Origin: Clostridiales bacterium UBA1777
GTDB lineage: Bacteria > Bacillota > Clostridia > Oscillospirales > Oscillospiraceae
DNA: 5,763 nt
Reading direction: 5' to 3'
NCBI GenBank assembly: GCA_002315275.1
Contig: DCGN01000047.1
Location: 2,939-8,701 of the forward strand
Positions 5,607 through 5,763 of the stretch are shown here, in pieces. The notes under the pieces are model-generated. The model did not search any database. It was not told the origin of the DNA and worked only from the letters and a program-made list of their open reading frames with translations. Made by a program: the position numbers and the translations under genes. How positions within the stretch are numbered: position 1 is the stretch's first letter; each line of letters starts with the position of its first letter.

Positions 5607-5763
5607 AATTCTGTGTCGCAACAAATGCGTTGAACTCGTTTGCGTTGGTGAAGAAGCGGTGCGTTCCGCTTGCGACATCGAGCGCGTAGTAGTAATACGC
5701 TGTCTCATCGGGATAGAGCGCGGCGTTTATCGATGCAAGGCCGGGGTTCGATATAGGCGTGGG
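5599..5763 (-). CDS. mltG: Endolytic transglycosylase MltG (YceG-like), C-terminal 54 residues; 5' part outside window
   Basis: The frame is open from the window edge to a TGA at 5599-5601. MltG is a membrane-anchored lytic transglycosylase that cuts nascent peptidoglycan strands outside the cytoplasmic membrane and sets glycan length. The visible part begins PTPISNPGLASINAAL, followed by YPDETAYYYYALD and, near the end, THRFFTNANEF. This matches the usual MltG C-terminal block (P-I-x-N-P-G-x-x-S-I-x-A-A, then P-x-x-x-x-Y-Y-Y-F, then a phenylalanine-rich end). The catalytic glutamate and the membrane helix lie upstream of the window, so activity cannot be judged. The last 8 nt overlap the start of the U32 gene. 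In Bacillus subtilis the equivalent gene (yrrL) also stands just upstream of U32 genes. Identification rests on this short tail plus that context, so it is good but not certain. Confidence 0.85.
   Translation of the reverse strand, partial: PTPISNPGLASINAALYPDETAYYYYALDVASGTHRFFTNANEFNAFVATQNYG

Noticed and set aside
4680..5633. Long open frame on the plus strand (317 codons) opposite the U32 gene.
   Set aside because: It lies fully antisense to a clearly conserved U32 protein, shows no recognisable domain, and long antisense frames are expected from the third-position GC bias here.
5607..5708. N-terminal extension of the U32 frame by 34 residues.
   Set aside because: The extension reads through the mltG 3' end in another frame, is Thr/Ser/Arg-rich and unlike U32 proteins, while MADYKKLELLAPAG is the normal family start.

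Overview
The window suggests a moderately GC-rich Gram-positive anaerobe of the Clostridia (Bacillota), possibly a gut Ruminococcaceae/Oscillospiraceae-type organism. This rests on protein resemblance recognised by eye (a YrrO-type U32 protein beside MltG, DUF5685 beside a J-domain protein, a membrane-anchored NAGPA-domain protein) and on strong AGGAG-type ribosome binding sites. It was not confirmed by a search. There are no rRNA or tRNA genes, no CRISPR array and no mobile element.

All seven genes lie on the minus strand, so transcription runs from high to low coordinates. First comes the last 54 codons of an endolytic transglycosylase (mltG, 5599-5763). It overlaps by 8 nt a U32-family RNA-hydroxylation protein (4398-5606). 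An 89-nt gap follows and can fold on paper into a three-way-junction RNA. Next is a membrane-anchored phosphodiester glycosidase (NAGPA/DUF2233 domain, 3220-4308), which overlaps by 8 nt an unrecognised single-pass membrane protein (2130-3227). A gap of about 110 nt holds an AT-only inverted repeat and an extended -10 promoter candidate. The last group is tightly packed: a two-helix membrane protein with a C-terminal zinc ribbon (1612-2019), a DUF5685 protein (762-1610) and a J-domain/TPR protein with a cysteine-rich tail (92-781). A bidirectional-looking terminator hairpin (47-78) closes the window.

Functionally there are three blocks. MltG plus U32 is the conserved Bacillota wall-synthesis/tRNA-modification neighbourhood (yrrL...yrrO in Bacillus subtilis), here without the methyltransferase gene trmR/yrrM between the two. 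The glycosidase and its partner are both predicted to face outside on an N-terminal anchor and look like a two-protein envelope unit. The zinc-ribbon/DUF5685/J-domain block looks like a membrane-proximal chaperone module of unknown client. It is the best candidate here for an undescribed system, but that is inference from gene order and motifs only.
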